Source: Hyphomonadaceae bacterium
GTDB lineage: Bacteria > Pseudomonadota > Alphaproteobacteria > Caulobacterales > Aquidulcibacteraceae
Length of the DNA stretch: 64,000 nt
Reading direction: 5' to 3'
Assembly: GCA_019636095.1 (NCBI GenBank)
Contig: JAHBYF010000004.1
Coordinates: 288,501-352,500, forward strand
In this document: piece by piece, positions 1 to 7,816 of the stretch
Position numbering within the stretch: the first letter of the stretch is position 1
How the letters are laid out: every line of letters starts with the position of its first letter
Notes under the pieces: generated by a model
Seen by the model: the letters and a program-made list of their open reading frames with translations, nothing else
Databases searched by the model: none
Told to the model about the DNA's origin: nothing
Made by a program: the position numbers and the translations under genes

Positions 1-30
1 GGCGCCGTAATTGGTGTTGACGCTAGTCAT
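1..30 (-). CDS. flagellin, N-terminal start only (partial)
   Basis: The reverse strand reads ATG ACT AGC GTC AAC ACC AAT TAC GGC GCC from position 30, giving MTSVNTNYGA. This is the typical N-terminus of alphaproteobacterial flagellins, the secreted subunits of the flagellar filament. A ribosome site (AGAAGG) lies about 8 bases upstream. The rest lies beyond the window edge. Immediately upstream on the same strand are flaF and flbT, regulators of flagellin synthesis, which supports the call. Only ten residues are visible, so the exact flagellin paralogue cannot be told. Confidence 0.75.
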   Translation of the reverse strand, partial: MTSVNTNYGA

Positions 31-224
31 TTCAGGGTCCTTCTGGACTTGAGTGAACTGGCCATTTTGGCCAGCTGGACGTTGCCGTCCGGTGCCGCAC
101 GGAAAATCCGCACGCCCTTCCCCGCCTAAGGGTCAGACGCTTTGCGTTGGTATTGTTTGTAAGGACCGAGGGTTAATAACGCGTCAGCGCCGAAACGATT
201 CTACAGCGGCAAAAATTGCCTAGC
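31..224 (-). promoter_or_regulatory. flagellin 5' leader region
   Basis: This 194-base gap between flaF and the flagellin start must carry the flagellin leader, the RNA region on which FlbT is known to act in Caulobacter. On the minus strand a sigma-54-like pair (GGCAC and GGCA) is visible near positions 80-97. The GG-to-GC spacing is one base short, so I do not call a promoter. TGGCCA occurs twice in quick succession near 59-74 and could form a small hairpin in the leader. Confidence 0.35.
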
Positions 225-572
225 TCAACGCGCCGCCAGTCCCTCCATCATGGTGCGATTGATATCGATCAATGGCTCGACATCGGCCCCGTCGCGCAGA
301 ACTTCGCTCGAATAGCGCGCCACCCACATAGCAAGGGAGATGATCTGGCCCCTTAGCGTAATCGGCAGCTGGTTCTCTGGCGCGGCGCAATCGGCGGACA
401 ACATGTTCCAAAGCCGCCGGTTCGCGTCGATCGCCTCAAGCAAGACAGATAGCGAGCCATCCCCCTCCTTGACGCGGACGAGGCCAGCGGTGACTTGCCC
501 GAACGCTCGGTACTCGAGGTCGCGGGGCTGGTCAGCCTGCGTGGCCCCGCGCTGGTACGCCGGTAGCGACAT
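225..572 (-). CDS. flaF: flagellar biosynthesis regulator FlaF
   Basis: A 115-residue protein of the FlaF family, which in Caulobacter and rhizobia is needed for flagellin synthesis or export and works with FlbT. The sequence has the family pattern: an N-terminal SLPAYQRG-type stretch, a central segment around LLEAIDANRRLWNMLSADC and a C-terminal helix ending in LIDINRTMMEGL. The length is normal. GAGGCAGG sits directly before the ATG. The start lies inside the end of flbT (41-base overlap), so the two are translationally linked. The flagellin gene follows downstream. Recognition is by family resemblance and context. Confidence 0.9.
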   Translation of the reverse strand: MSLPAYQRGATQADQPRDLEYRAFGQVTAGLVRVKEGDGSLSVLLEAIDANRRLWNMLSADCAAPENQLPITLRGQIISLAMWVARYSSEVLRDGADVEPLIDINRTMMEGLAAR

Positions 573-966
573 CCTGCCTCAGTCCCAAGCGCTCGGCCTC
601 ATAGGCAATGAGTTTCCGGCAGCGCATTAAGGCGCGGTAGTATTCGCCGCCCATTACTTCTTTGGAAACGCCTATGCATTCAGCAAGCACGGCGGGATCC
701 CTTACCGCACCCATGAAATCTGCAAGGCGGGATGCGAATTCCGCGTAAGCCTTCTCCCGGCCCTGTTCATCCAAATACATCAGCATGATCGGGAAATAGA
801 TCCGCTTAGCTGGCGTATCGGCTTCATCGTGCTGCATGATGTCCTTTTCGCGCAGAACGGAAGCCTTATTCTGCAAGACAAGCGCAGCTCGGCGATCACC
901 GTTCTGAACGACCGCGCCGTTGACGACGAACTTCTCGCCCGGCCGCAATGAGAGTTTTAGCGGCAT
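532..966 (-). CDS. flbT: flagellar biosynthesis repressor FlbT
   Basis: A 144-residue protein of the FlbT family. FlbT is a post-transcriptional regulator that binds the 5' leader of flagellin mRNA and couples flagellin translation to hook assembly. The N-terminus MPLKLSLRPGEKFVVNGAVV is the family signature and the length is standard. A strong ribosome site (GGGAGGAGGG) precedes the ATG. The C-terminus overlaps flaF by 41 bases, and both read towards the partial flagellin gene at the window edge. The order flbT-flaF-flagellin matches Caulobacterales flagellin loci. Confidence 0.93.
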   Translation of the reverse strand: MPLKLSLRPGEKFVVNGAVVQNGDRRAALVLQNKASVLREKDIMQHDEADTPAKRIYFPIMLMYLDEQGREKAYAEFASRLADFMGAVRDPAVLAECIGVSKEVMGGEYYRALMRCRKLIAYEAERLGLRQDVATGVPARGHAG

Positions 967-1332
967 GTGCCCTCCTCCCGCTTCTGGGAGTCCATCCTCT
1001 TAAGACTCGCCGCAGATGGTTAACGAGGTGTTGCAAATGGCCCGCGCTCGCGTGTCGTTTCGGTTGCGATTTACAGCGCGGTGCACGCTCCGCGCGATGA
1101 TCGTGTTGGTTGGGCCGCACCGTTTCACTTTCAACTTTCGCTCGATTGCTCGGTTCGTCACAGAACCGTAAATGAGATCCGCCGCTCGGCTGGGGGCAGT
1201 CGGAGACGCGGTTAACAGAAATCGGAAGAACGGAGCCCGGGGCTCCGCGTGCGGGCGCGCAGCTGCATCCGCATGAACGGGGAAAATGCGTCTGGTGAAA
1301 TTTTAGCTCGCTTCGGCGGGAGAGGAGGAACT
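967..1332. other. intergenic region between flbT and the PcfJ-like gene
   Basis: A 366-base divergent region. It contains the flbT ribosome site at its left end, a GTTAAC at about 1020, and the strong AGGAGG ribosome site of the rightward gene at its right end. The open frames that cross it on both strands have no ribosome site or recognisable composition, and I take them as shadows. Promoters for both neighbours should be here, but I could not identify convincing -35/-10 or sigma-54 elements. Confidence 0.4.
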
Positions 1333-2280
1333 TTGCCCAATGTTCTCGACATCGGTCCGGTCGACGCACTCGCGAAGCGGGCCAGCGAACGGATCAGCAA
1401 TCCCGCCGTCGCCAAGCGTTACGCGAAACTCGCGGCATCGCGCATCCTGCGAAATCCGCGCTGTTTCCGCCCGGCCGCCGAAGCTGAGCTCAGCAACGCG
1501 CCCGCTTGGGTCGAAGCCGCGCTGGAGCGCGGCGAGACCATCAGCGTCTATCGCCGCAATGGCGCGATGGCCGCTCGCCTCCATTCGGTCGCCCGCCGCA
1601 TCAACGACGTGGAACGCCTCTCGGCGATGGACGAAACCGAGAAACCAGAACGCGCGGCTGCGATCAAAGAGGCGCGGCGATTTCTGACCAAAATAACAAA
1701 CGCCAACTTCGATGACGCCGCGCGCCGGGCGCTGCAGCTCTCCGAAATCCTGGCCGTGTGGGAAGGCGCCGCCGATACCTCAGACGTATGCGAAGACCAA
1801 TCCATCGTGCTGTTGAGCGGGCGCATCTGGCGGCGCGTCACCTCGGTTGCGGCTCTGCGTGCAGTCGGTCGCGAGTTCGAGAACTGTCTCGCGCGCACGT
1901 CGCGCAACAATGGCTATGGCGCGATGCTCTTCCGCGGCACGGCGCAGTTCTGGGTGCTGCGCGATTTCAACGGCGCCGGTCATGTGGTCGCGTGCGTTGC
2001 GGCGCCGCTGGCGACGCGCTTCATCGAGGTGAAAGGCCCGCGCAACGTGCATGTGCCGAATGACCACCCCGATCTGCTTCAACTCGCCACCGCACTTGGC
2101 GTGCGTCCAACGCAACCCCGCCCACCGATGCCGCCGCGCCCACGCTTCGGAGAGCCGCCAATGATCATGCGCGAGATGATCGAACAATTGCAGCAGCCCT
2201 GCCGTTGCTCGCTCTGCCAGCCGCGCGCGGTCCCCTTCACGCTAAGCGAGCGCTTGCGCCGGGGCGGCGCAACGCATTAA
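1333..2280 (+). CDS. PcfJ-like hypothetical protein (TTG start)
   Basis: A 315-residue protein without a firm assignment. The central region (after about residue 185) reads L-x-x-V-G-x-x-F-x-N-C-L-A, then a YGAMLF segment, then WVLRDFNGAGHVV and IEVKGPRN. This order resembles PcfJ-like proteins (a 'CL...Y...G' core followed by an 'E.kG..N' motif), but the match is weak. The C-terminus has CRCSLC, a possible metal knuckle. I chose the TTG at 1333 because AGGAGG lies five bases upstream; the ATGs at 1249 and 1273 have no ribosome site. A MoxR ATPase gene follows after 24 bases, so they may be co-transcribed. Confidence 0.6.
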   Translation: MPNVLDIGPVDALAKRASERISNPAVAKRYAKLAASRILRNPRCFRPAAEAELSNAPAWVEAALERGETISVYRRNGAMAARLHSVARRINDVERLSAMDETEKPERAAAIKEARRFLTKITNANFDDAARRALQLSEILAVWEGAADTSDVCEDQSIVLLSGRIWRRVTSVAALRAVGREFENCLARTSRNNGYGAMLFRGTAQFWVLRDFNGAGHVVACVAAPLATRFIEVKGPRNVHVPNDHPDLLQLATALGVRPTQPRPPMPPRPRFGEPPMIMREMIEQLQQPCRCSLCQPRAVPFTLSERLRRGGATH

Positions 2281-2304
2281 CTGCCGCTCCACGAAGGAGC
2301 GTTC

Positions 2305-3162
2305 ATGCGGTTTGACGGCACCAAAGACTATGTCGCTACGGAAGACCTGAAGGTCGCCGTCAACGCGGCGATCACGCTTGAGCGCCCACTCCTGGTCAAA
2401 GGCGAACCTGGCACCGGCAAGACGATGCTGGCGATCGAGGTCGCCAAATCGATCGGCGCGCCTTTGATCGAGTGGCACATCAAGTCCACCACCAAAGCCG
2501 TGCAAGGCCTTTATGAGTACGACGCCGTCATGCGCCTGCGCGACAGCCAGCTCGGCGATGCGCGCGCCTCCAACATTGAGAACTACATCAAACGCGGCAA
2601 ACTCTGGGAAGCCTTCGAAAGCGAACAGCGCCCCATTCTGCTGATCGACGAGATCGACAAAGCCGACATCGAGTTTCCAAACGATCTTCTTCAAGAACTC
2701 GATCGCATGGAATTCTACGTCTACGAGATCGACCGCACCGTGAAGGCAAAGGTGCGGCCCATCATCATCATCACCTCGAACAATGAAAAAGAATTGCCCG
2801 ACGCCTTCCTGCGCCGCTGTTTCTTCCACTACATCCGCTTCCCCGACGAAGAAACGATGCGCGCCATCGTCGAGAGCCATTATCCCGGCGTAAAGACGCG
2901 GCTCGTCAACGAAGCGCTGAAGATTTTCTACGACATGCGCAAGGTGCCAGGCCTGAAGAAGAAGCCCAGCACCAGCGAGTTGCTGGATTGGTTGAAACTG
3001 CTGCTCACCGACGACGTCGATCCCGAAACGCTAAAGCAACGCGATCCCTCGAAATTGATCCCGCCGCTTGCCGGCGCGCTTCTCAAGAACGAAGCTGACG
3101 TCATGCTGTTCGAACGTCTCGCGTTCCTCGCGCGGCGGGAGCAACGCGGCGGAACGAATTGA
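2305..3162 (+). CDS. MoxR-family AAA+ ATPase
   Basis: A 285-residue AAA+ ATPase of the MoxR type, chaperone-like enzymes that usually act with von Willebrand A proteins to mature protein or metal complexes. Walker A is GEPGTGKT at residues 33-40 and Walker B is LLIDEIDKAD at about 112-121. A sensor-1 segment IIITSNNEKELPDAFLRRC with its arginine pair follows. GAAGGAG precedes the ATG. A vWA/CoxE-like gene lies 1.5 kb downstream on the same strand, the normal partner. Two small secreted paralogues are inserted between them. Confidence 0.9.
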   Translation: MRFDGTKDYVATEDLKVAVNAAITLERPLLVKGEPGTGKTMLAIEVAKSIGAPLIEWHIKSTTKAVQGLYEYDAVMRLRDSQLGDARASNIENYIKRGKLWEAFESEQRPILLIDEIDKADIEFPNDLLQELDRMEFYVYEIDRTVKAKVRPIIIITSNNEKELPDAFLRRCFFHYIRFPDEETMRAIVESHYPGVKTRLVNEALKIFYDMRKVPGLKKKPSTSELLDWLKLLLTDDVDPETLKQRDPSKLIPPLAGALLKNEADVMLFERLAFLARREQRGGTN

Positions 3163-3231
3163 GCTCCCTGCCTCTGGGCATCGACAGCTCCATCTCCACG
3201 CCGTACGCTCCATCGCGGGAGGATGCACTTC

Positions 3232-3912
3232 ATGCGCAAGCTGCTGCTTTCGCTCGCGTTTGCGCTCAGCGCCGCCCCCGCGTTCGCGCAGGGCGCTGAG
3301 GAGGCGCCGCAAGCTGCGCCAGCTTCCGTTGCCATCGGCATGATCGAGAACGCTGACGCCGACGGCATCTTCGAACTCGTGCAAGACGGCGGCGTTACCG
3401 TTCGCCACGTCCGCAGCGGCCTGACTTGCCACTTCCTCCGCGACGGCGAAGGCGGGCGCCTGATCGTCTTTCCGCCGCAGCCCGGCCCGGCCGGGCGCGC
3501 CGATCCTCCGTCCATGCCGCGCGGCGATGACGTGGCTTGTGAAATGGTCGAACGCGGCGTGCAGGTCCGCTACTTCGCCACGCGCTACCCCTTCGGTTCG
3601 ACGCTTGAAGAGCAAATTGCTGGCGTCGACACCGCGATCCGCCACCGATACCCAGACGCCGTTCGCTATCCCGGCGAAACAACCCGCGCCGCCGATGACG
3701 GCCTGCCGATGCGCCGCAGCGCGCGCTTCATCATCTCGCAAGACGGCGCGCGCACCTTCACCCGCGCCAGCGTCGCGCGCATCGGCGATTGGATCTTGAA
3801 ACTCCGCTATTCTGCGCCGGCGCCCGACAACGCTGCCGCCGCACGCGCCGACGCCGCAGCGGATATGCTTTTTGACGGCGCGCTTGCGGAAATCATCAAT
3901 CCGCAACGCTGA
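3232..3912 (+). CDS. secreted hypothetical protein, paralogue A of the MoxR locus
   Basis: A 226-residue protein with a clear Sec signal peptide (MRKLLLSLAFALSAAPAFAQ, cleavage after AFA). No known family was recognised. The core contains VRHVRSGLTCHFLRDG, which is shared with the next gene (VRHRSSGMVCRFAPD), so the two are diverged paralogues exported to the periplasm. GGGAGG lies about 9 bases before the ATG at 3232, while the ATG at 3223 directly abuts it, so I prefer 3232. It sits between a MoxR ATPase and its vWA partner, which suggests a link to that module. Confidence 0.75.
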   Translation: MRKLLLSLAFALSAAPAFAQGAEEAPQAAPASVAIGMIENADADGIFELVQDGGVTVRHVRSGLTCHFLRDGEGGRLIVFPPQPGPAGRADPPSMPRGDDVACEMVERGVQVRYFATRYPFGSTLEEQIAGVDTAIRHRYPDAVRYPGETTRAADDGLPMRRSARFIISQDGARTFTRASVARIGDWILKLRYSAPAPDNAAAARADAAADMLFDGALAEIINPQR

Positions 3913-3975
3913 GCGGCCTCGCTGACCCCGCGGAAGCGACTGGCGCGTCGCCCAGCTCGCCCCTATCATCGAAAC

Positions 3976-4692
3976 ATGGCTCAAAGCCTTTCCACCGCAC
4001 TGCGCATTTTTCTGCTTGTCGCGGTTGCTGCGCTCATCGGGGCGCAGCCATCGAGCGCACAGGACGCCCCCAGCGTCGAACAGCAATTGCCCCCACCCAA
4101 TCCCAACCAACCAGCGCCAACTTCGCCTGTTCTGGTTGCAGCTCCGCATTTCACGCGCGAACAAGCCGAAGCGCTACTCGCGACCTGGGAGGCAACAGAG
4201 CAATTCGAAGTTATCGCGCTTGAGGATGACAACTTCGGCGTGCGTCACCGCAGCAGCGGCATGGTTTGCCGTTTCGCTCCAGACTTCCAAAACCGCATTA
4301 ACGTGAGGCGCGCTGGGCAAGCGAACAGCGACGTTGGCTGTGTCTCAGGCCCTTGGCCTGAAACTATGTTGGCCGCGGCGCGCAACAACCTTCCTCTGGC
4401 CATGTTCATCGCAACGATGGAGCAGAGCTTTCGGCAAGAACATCCAAACGCTCTGCCGTTTCAGGCGAACCAATTCTGGCCAGCGCCGTCGCGCGGTACG
4501 GTCTATCTGCACCTGTTTTCGCAAACCTCAACGGGCGAAAGAAGCGTCATTCACGCCGTCGCCTTCCGGCATGGCCGTTGGACGATCATTAGCCGCATGA
4601 CCTACACCGCCTCAGGCGACTTGCCGATCATGGCCGCAGAACTCGCGGCAGCGTCACACTTCGGAAGCATCTTCGCGGACCTGGAAAACTAA
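3976..4692 (+). CDS. secreted hypothetical protein, paralogue B of the MoxR locus
   Basis: A 238-residue protein with an N-terminal hydrophobic signal segment (IFLLVAVAALIGAQPSSAQ), followed by a Pro/Gln-rich linker to about residue 55 and a globular domain. VRHRSSGMVCRFAPD near residue 90 matches the corresponding stretch of the preceding secreted protein, as does the late segment on sustained mean hydrophobicity before the C-terminus. Function unknown. The vWA gene starts only 5 bases after its stop, indicating one transcript with it. Confidence 0.75.
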   Translation: MAQSLSTALRIFLLVAVAALIGAQPSSAQDAPSVEQQLPPPNPNQPAPTSPVLVAAPHFTREQAEALLATWEATEQFEVIALEDDNFGVRHRSSGMVCRFAPDFQNRINVRRAGQANSDVGCVSGPWPETMLAAARNNLPLAMFIATMEQSFRQEHPNALPFQANQFWPAPSRGTVYLHLFSQTSTGERSVIHAVAFRHGRWTIISRMTYTASGDLPIMAAELAAASHFGSIFADLEN

Positions 4693-4697
4693 GCGCA

Positions 4698-5873
4698 ATG
4701 TTTCAACGCTTCTTCACCGAGCTGCGCGCTGCGCGCGTGCCTGTCACGCTCAAGGAATACCTCGTGCTGGTAGAGGCGCTGGATAAGGAAGCCATCGATA
4801 TCAACGTCCAGGACTTCTACTACCTCTCCCGTGCGGCGCTCGTGAAAGATGAGCGCCACCTCGACAAATTCGACCGCGTCTTCGGCCAAGTCTTCAAAGG
4901 CCTCGACCCCACCGGCGAGGCCGTCAACGCCGAAATCCCGGCTGAATGGCTGCAAGCGCTCACGCAAAAATTTCTGACCGACGAAGAGAAGGCGCAGATC
5001 GAAGCGCTCGGCGGCTGGGACAAGTTGATGGAAACGCTGAAAGAGCGCCTCGAAGAACAGAAAAAGCGCCACGAAGGCGGCAACAAATGGATTGGCACCG
5101 GCGGCACGTCGCCGTTCGGCAATAACGGCTACAATCCCGAAGGCATTCGCATTGGCGGCGAAGGCGGCCAACGCAAAGCGGTGAAAGTCTGGGACAAGCG
5201 CGAATATAAGAACCTCGACGACAGCGTCGAACTCGGCGTCCGCAACATCAAGATTGCGCTTCGGCGCCTGCGCAAATTCGCGCGCACCGGCGCTGCCGAC
5301 GAACTCGATCTCCCAGGCACAATCGATAAAAGCGCCAAGGAAGGCTATCTCGACATTGTGCTGCGCCCCGAACGTCGCAACGCGGTGAAGGTGCTGCTAT
5401 TGCTCGATATCGGCGGTTCGATGGATTCACACATCAAGCTTTGCGAAGAGCTGTTCTCCGCCGCGCGCACCGAGTTCAAGAGCCTCGAATTCTTCTACTT
5501 CCACAACTGCCTCTATGAGAGCGTGTGGAAGGACAATCGCCGCCGCCACGACGAAAAAACGCTCACCTGGGATGTGCTGCACAAATTCCCAAGCGACTAT
5601 CGCGTCGTTTTCGTCGGCGACGCCACCATGAGTCCCTACGAGATCACGTATCCTGGCGGCTCGGTCGAACACTGGAATGAAGAAGCCGGCGCCATCTGGT
5701 TGCAGCGCCTCACACAAATCTACGAGCGTCTCGTCTGGCTCAATCCGACGCCGCGCGCGCACTGGGACCATACGCCCTCAATCCAGGTGATCCGCGAAAT
5801 CATCGGCCCCAACCGAATGTTTCCCCTCACCATCGAAGGCCTCGACGGCGCCATGCGCGAACTAAGCCGCTAG
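4698..5873 (+). CDS. vWA (CoxE-like) domain protein, MoxR partner
   Basis: A 391-residue protein of the CoxE-like vWA group. The metal-ion-dependent adhesion site reads DIGGSMD at residues 237-243, so the usual DxSxS is DxGxS, as in several CoxE-type proteins. A basic, Gly-rich linker (about residues 120-165) separates an N-terminal helical part from the vWA fold. FVGDATMSPYEI at about residues 310-321 supplies the conserved threonine/aspartate part of the metal site. Family knowledge pairs such proteins with MoxR ATPases, and one is encoded upstream on the same strand. The 3' end overlaps a truncated lipocalin on the other strand. Confidence 0.88.
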   Translation: MFQRFFTELRAARVPVTLKEYLVLVEALDKEAIDINVQDFYYLSRAALVKDERHLDKFDRVFGQVFKGLDPTGEAVNAEIPAEWLQALTQKFLTDEEKAQIEALGGWDKLMETLKERLEEQKKRHEGGNKWIGTGGTSPFGNNGYNPEGIRIGGEGGQRKAVKVWDKREYKNLDDSVELGVRNIKIALRRLRKFARTGAADELDLPGTIDKSAKEGYLDIVLRPERRNAVKVLLLLDIGGSMDSHIKLCEELFSAARTEFKSLEFFYFHNCLYESVWKDNRRRHDEKTLTWDVLHKFPSDYRVVFVGDATMSPYEITYPGGSVEHWNEEAGAIWLQRLTQIYERLVWLNPTPRAHWDHTPSIQVIREIIGPNRMFPLTIEGLDGAMRELSR

Positions 5874-6101
5874 CTCGCCAGCCGCGCATGCTTGGCGAAC
5901 GGGCTCAGGCCCAGCCAAGCCTGTTGCGCGCTGGCAACCTTTTTCGAAGCTATTCGGTAGCCGCGCCTGCTCGTACCAGCGTCCGAGATAACCGGCCTGA
6001 TCGATGTAAGCGACAGGCAGCGGCGACTCGCTTTGGCGGTAAACCGGGTTCTGGCTGCAAGCGGCGATGAGTAAAGCAAAGGCGAGAACGAGCGTACGCA
6101 T
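5862..6101 (-). pseudogene. truncated outer-membrane lipocalin (Blc-like) remnant
   Basis: The reverse strand encodes 79 residues from an ATG at 6101 with a good AGGAG ribosome site. It starts with a lipoprotein signal (lipobox LIAAC at residues 11-15). It then has the bacterial lipocalin opening VAYIDQAGYLGRWYEQARLP and NSFEKGC. Normal Blc lipocalins are about 170 residues and continue with a beta-barrel. Here the frame runs 20 residues further in unrelated sequence and stops inside the end of the convergent vWA gene. The missing barrel suggests a decayed gene. A short lipoprotein product is still possible because start, ribosome site and lipobox are intact. Confidence 0.7.
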
Positions 6102-6166
6102 GCTCCTGCTGCGTCCATCTTGCCGGTTCGGTTCCCTTTTACGACAATAGGGCCTCGGGGAGTCGG

Positions 6167-7174
6167 ATGGATCGGCGCGCCTTTCTGCTGAGCGCTGCGG
6201 CCTGCAGTGCAGTGAGCGCTTCAACAGCGCCAATAGCGCTTGCCCAGGACCCGCAGCGCTTCGCCACTGCGGCAAGCTACAGCGCCCAACGCGAGGGCGC
6301 GAGTTTCCTCGTCGTCCGCCACGGCGTCGTGCTGGCCGAGCAATACGCCGCCGGCGGCTCGGATACGCGATGGGCGATCGGAATGGGCACGCGGGCCTTC
6401 CTGCCGTTGCTTGCCGCCTCGCTCGTCGACGACCGCCTGATGTCGCTGGATGAACCGGTCGCCGCGACCCTCGGCGACTGGGGCGCCGACCCGGTGAAGA
6501 GTACGATTTCGATCCGCGTTCTGCTGAGCGGCGCCAGCGGCATAAGTTTCGATCCGAACGGACCAAATGATTTAGCGACCGCCATCACGCTGCAGCCACG
6601 CCAGACGCCCGGCACGGCGTTCAGCGACGATGCCGCCGCCTACGTGCTGTTTTCCGAGATCGCGCGCCGCAAGCTCACCGCCGCGAACCGCGAACCCGAT
6701 CCCGCCCGTTATCTCACCACGCGCACGTTGCTTCCGATCGGTTGCGTGCCGATCGGCTGGGCGCGCTCCAGCGATGGCTTGCCACGCTTCGATGATGGCG
6801 CCGCCGTCTCCGCCCGCGGCTGGGCACAGGCCGGTGAACTCATCCGCCGTCAGGGCGTCTGGCGCGCACAGCAAATCGCCAGCGCCAATGCGTTGGGGGA
6901 AGCGATGCGCGGATCGTTTGCGGAATCGCGCGCCGGTTTTGGTCTTTGGCTCGCAGGACGAGGACGCAGCAGCGACAATTTCGCGATTGAGACCGATCTC
7001 TGGCGCGCGCCCTCGCCAGCGCCGATGGATCTCGCCATGGCCGCCGGCCAAGGTGGCCAGCGCCTCTATCTGGCGCCGACAGATGGCTTGGTGATCGTTC
7101 GGCAGGCGCGCTCACTCACGAGTTCGTCGTGGTCGGACGCTCAATTCTTGTCGCTTATCTGGCGCGATCTTTGA
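6167..7174 (+). CDS. serine-hydrolase (beta-lactamase) fold protein lacking the SxxK motif
   Basis: A 335-residue exported protein with a twin-arginine-like leader (MDRRAFLLSAAACSAVSAST). The body resembles class C beta-lactamase/esterase-type proteins: FLVVRHGVVLAEQYAAGG, a helix after RWAIGMGTRAFLPLLAASLV, then DDRLMSLDEPVAATLGDW and ISIRVLLSGASGI. Where the catalytic S-x-x-K should stand the sequence reads GMGTRAF, so both serine and lysine are missing. It is probably non-catalytic or uses other residues. GGGGAG precedes the ATG. The stop codon lies inside a strong inverted repeat. Confidence 0.75.
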   Translation: MDRRAFLLSAAACSAVSASTAPIALAQDPQRFATAASYSAQREGASFLVVRHGVVLAEQYAAGGSDTRWAIGMGTRAFLPLLAASLVDDRLMSLDEPVAATLGDWGADPVKSTISIRVLLSGASGISFDPNGPNDLATAITLQPRQTPGTAFSDDAAAYVLFSEIARRKLTAANREPDPARYLTTRTLLPIGCVPIGWARSSDGLPRFDDGAAVSARGWAQAGELIRRQGVWRAQQIASANALGEAMRGSFAESRAGFGLWLAGRGRSSDNFAIETDLWRAPSPAPMDLAMAAGQGGQRLYLAPTDGLVIVRQARSLTSSSWSDAQFLSLIWRDL

Positions 7175-7204
7175 GCGGCGCGACAAAGGCGCCGCGCCGC
7201 TCAA
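7171..7204. terminator. bidirectional terminator between convergent genes
   Basis: A perfect 12-base inverted repeat, TTGAGCGGCGCG at 7171-7182 and CGCGCCGCTCAA at 7193-7204, with a 10-base loop. It begins at the stop codon of the rightward hydrolase-like gene and lies just before the stop of the leftward small gene, where a shared terminator is expected. There is no long T-run on either side, so termination may rely on the stem itself. Confidence 0.6.
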
Positions 7205-7209
7205 GAGTC

Positions 7210-7515
7210 TTAGTCTCTGGAGCGGATCAACAGGCCGCCAATTAGGCCGAGAATGCCGCCGCCGCCGGCGCCCGTGATCAGATTTGCGAGATGCGCGCCG
7301 TTTTCGCCATCGATCAGATTGCTCCACATGCCAGTAATGTTGCCGATCGCATCGACGTTTGCGCCGGCATAGCCAGCCGCGACGCCGCCGATCGCGCCGA
7401 TCACTGTGCGGCCCACAAGTCCGCCGCCGCCGCGCGTAACCGCACCCAGAATGTTGCCGCCAATCGCACCGCCCAACGCTTGCACGGCGTATGGCAAGAT
7501 AGTTGCCCAATCCAT
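7210..7515 (-). CDS. small glycine-rich membrane protein
   Basis: A 101-residue protein rich in Gly, Ala and Ile, with GxxxG-type spacing (LGGAIGGNILGAV; VIGAIGGVAAGYAGA; GGGILGLIGGLLI) forming about three possible membrane helices. It resembles glycine-zipper membrane proteins. Function unknown. I start at the ATG of MDWATILPYA because the GAGGGG ribosome site is 8 bases before it; the in-frame ATG two codons earlier is too close. A longer upstream extension in this frame has no supporting ribosome site. Confidence 0.65.
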   Translation of the reverse strand: MDWATILPYAVQALGGAIGGNILGAVTRGGGGLVGRTVIGAIGGVAAGYAGANVDAIGNITGMWSNLIDGENGAHLANLITGAGGGGILGLIGGLLIRSRD

Positions 7516-7816
7516 TTGCATTTCCCCTCTTGCTGACGCGGCCACCCACTCCGCACAGAACCCCGAGAATACGAGTTCCCGAAAAATCCACAACGAAGAT
7601 TGCAGCCCTGTAACATAAGCTGTTTTTCCAAATTTCCCGCCGCCCGCATGCTGCGGGCGCTTTGTCCCCCCAAAAAGCGAGTGCTGTCTCGGCGACACTT
7701 GCGGATCACGCTCTGCAGCGAGTGAGTCGTTATGCACACCTGCTTCCGCCGACCGCGCTGGCGTCGCCTAACTGTCATGTTAAGCCAAGCCTCAACTACG
7801 CGACTGGCCCCCCACC
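7516..7816. other. divergent intergenic region with a hairpin
   Basis: A region of 301 bases separates two divergently read genes. The only clear structure is a perfect 8-base inverted repeat, CGCCCGCA at 7641-7648 and TGCGGGCG at 7652-7659 with a 3-base loop, followed by CTTTGT and a run of C. It could be an operator, or the terminator of a short rightward RNA. No firm promoter was seen. Confidence 0.4.

Noticed and set aside
80..97. Sigma-54 promoter upstream of flagellin
   Set aside because: GGCAC and GGCA are visible but the GG-to-GC spacing is one base short of the required 10.
896..1369. 157-residue arginine-rich minus-strand frame
   Set aside because: No ribosome site; overlaps flbT start and the PcfJ-like start; composition is that of GC-rich noise.
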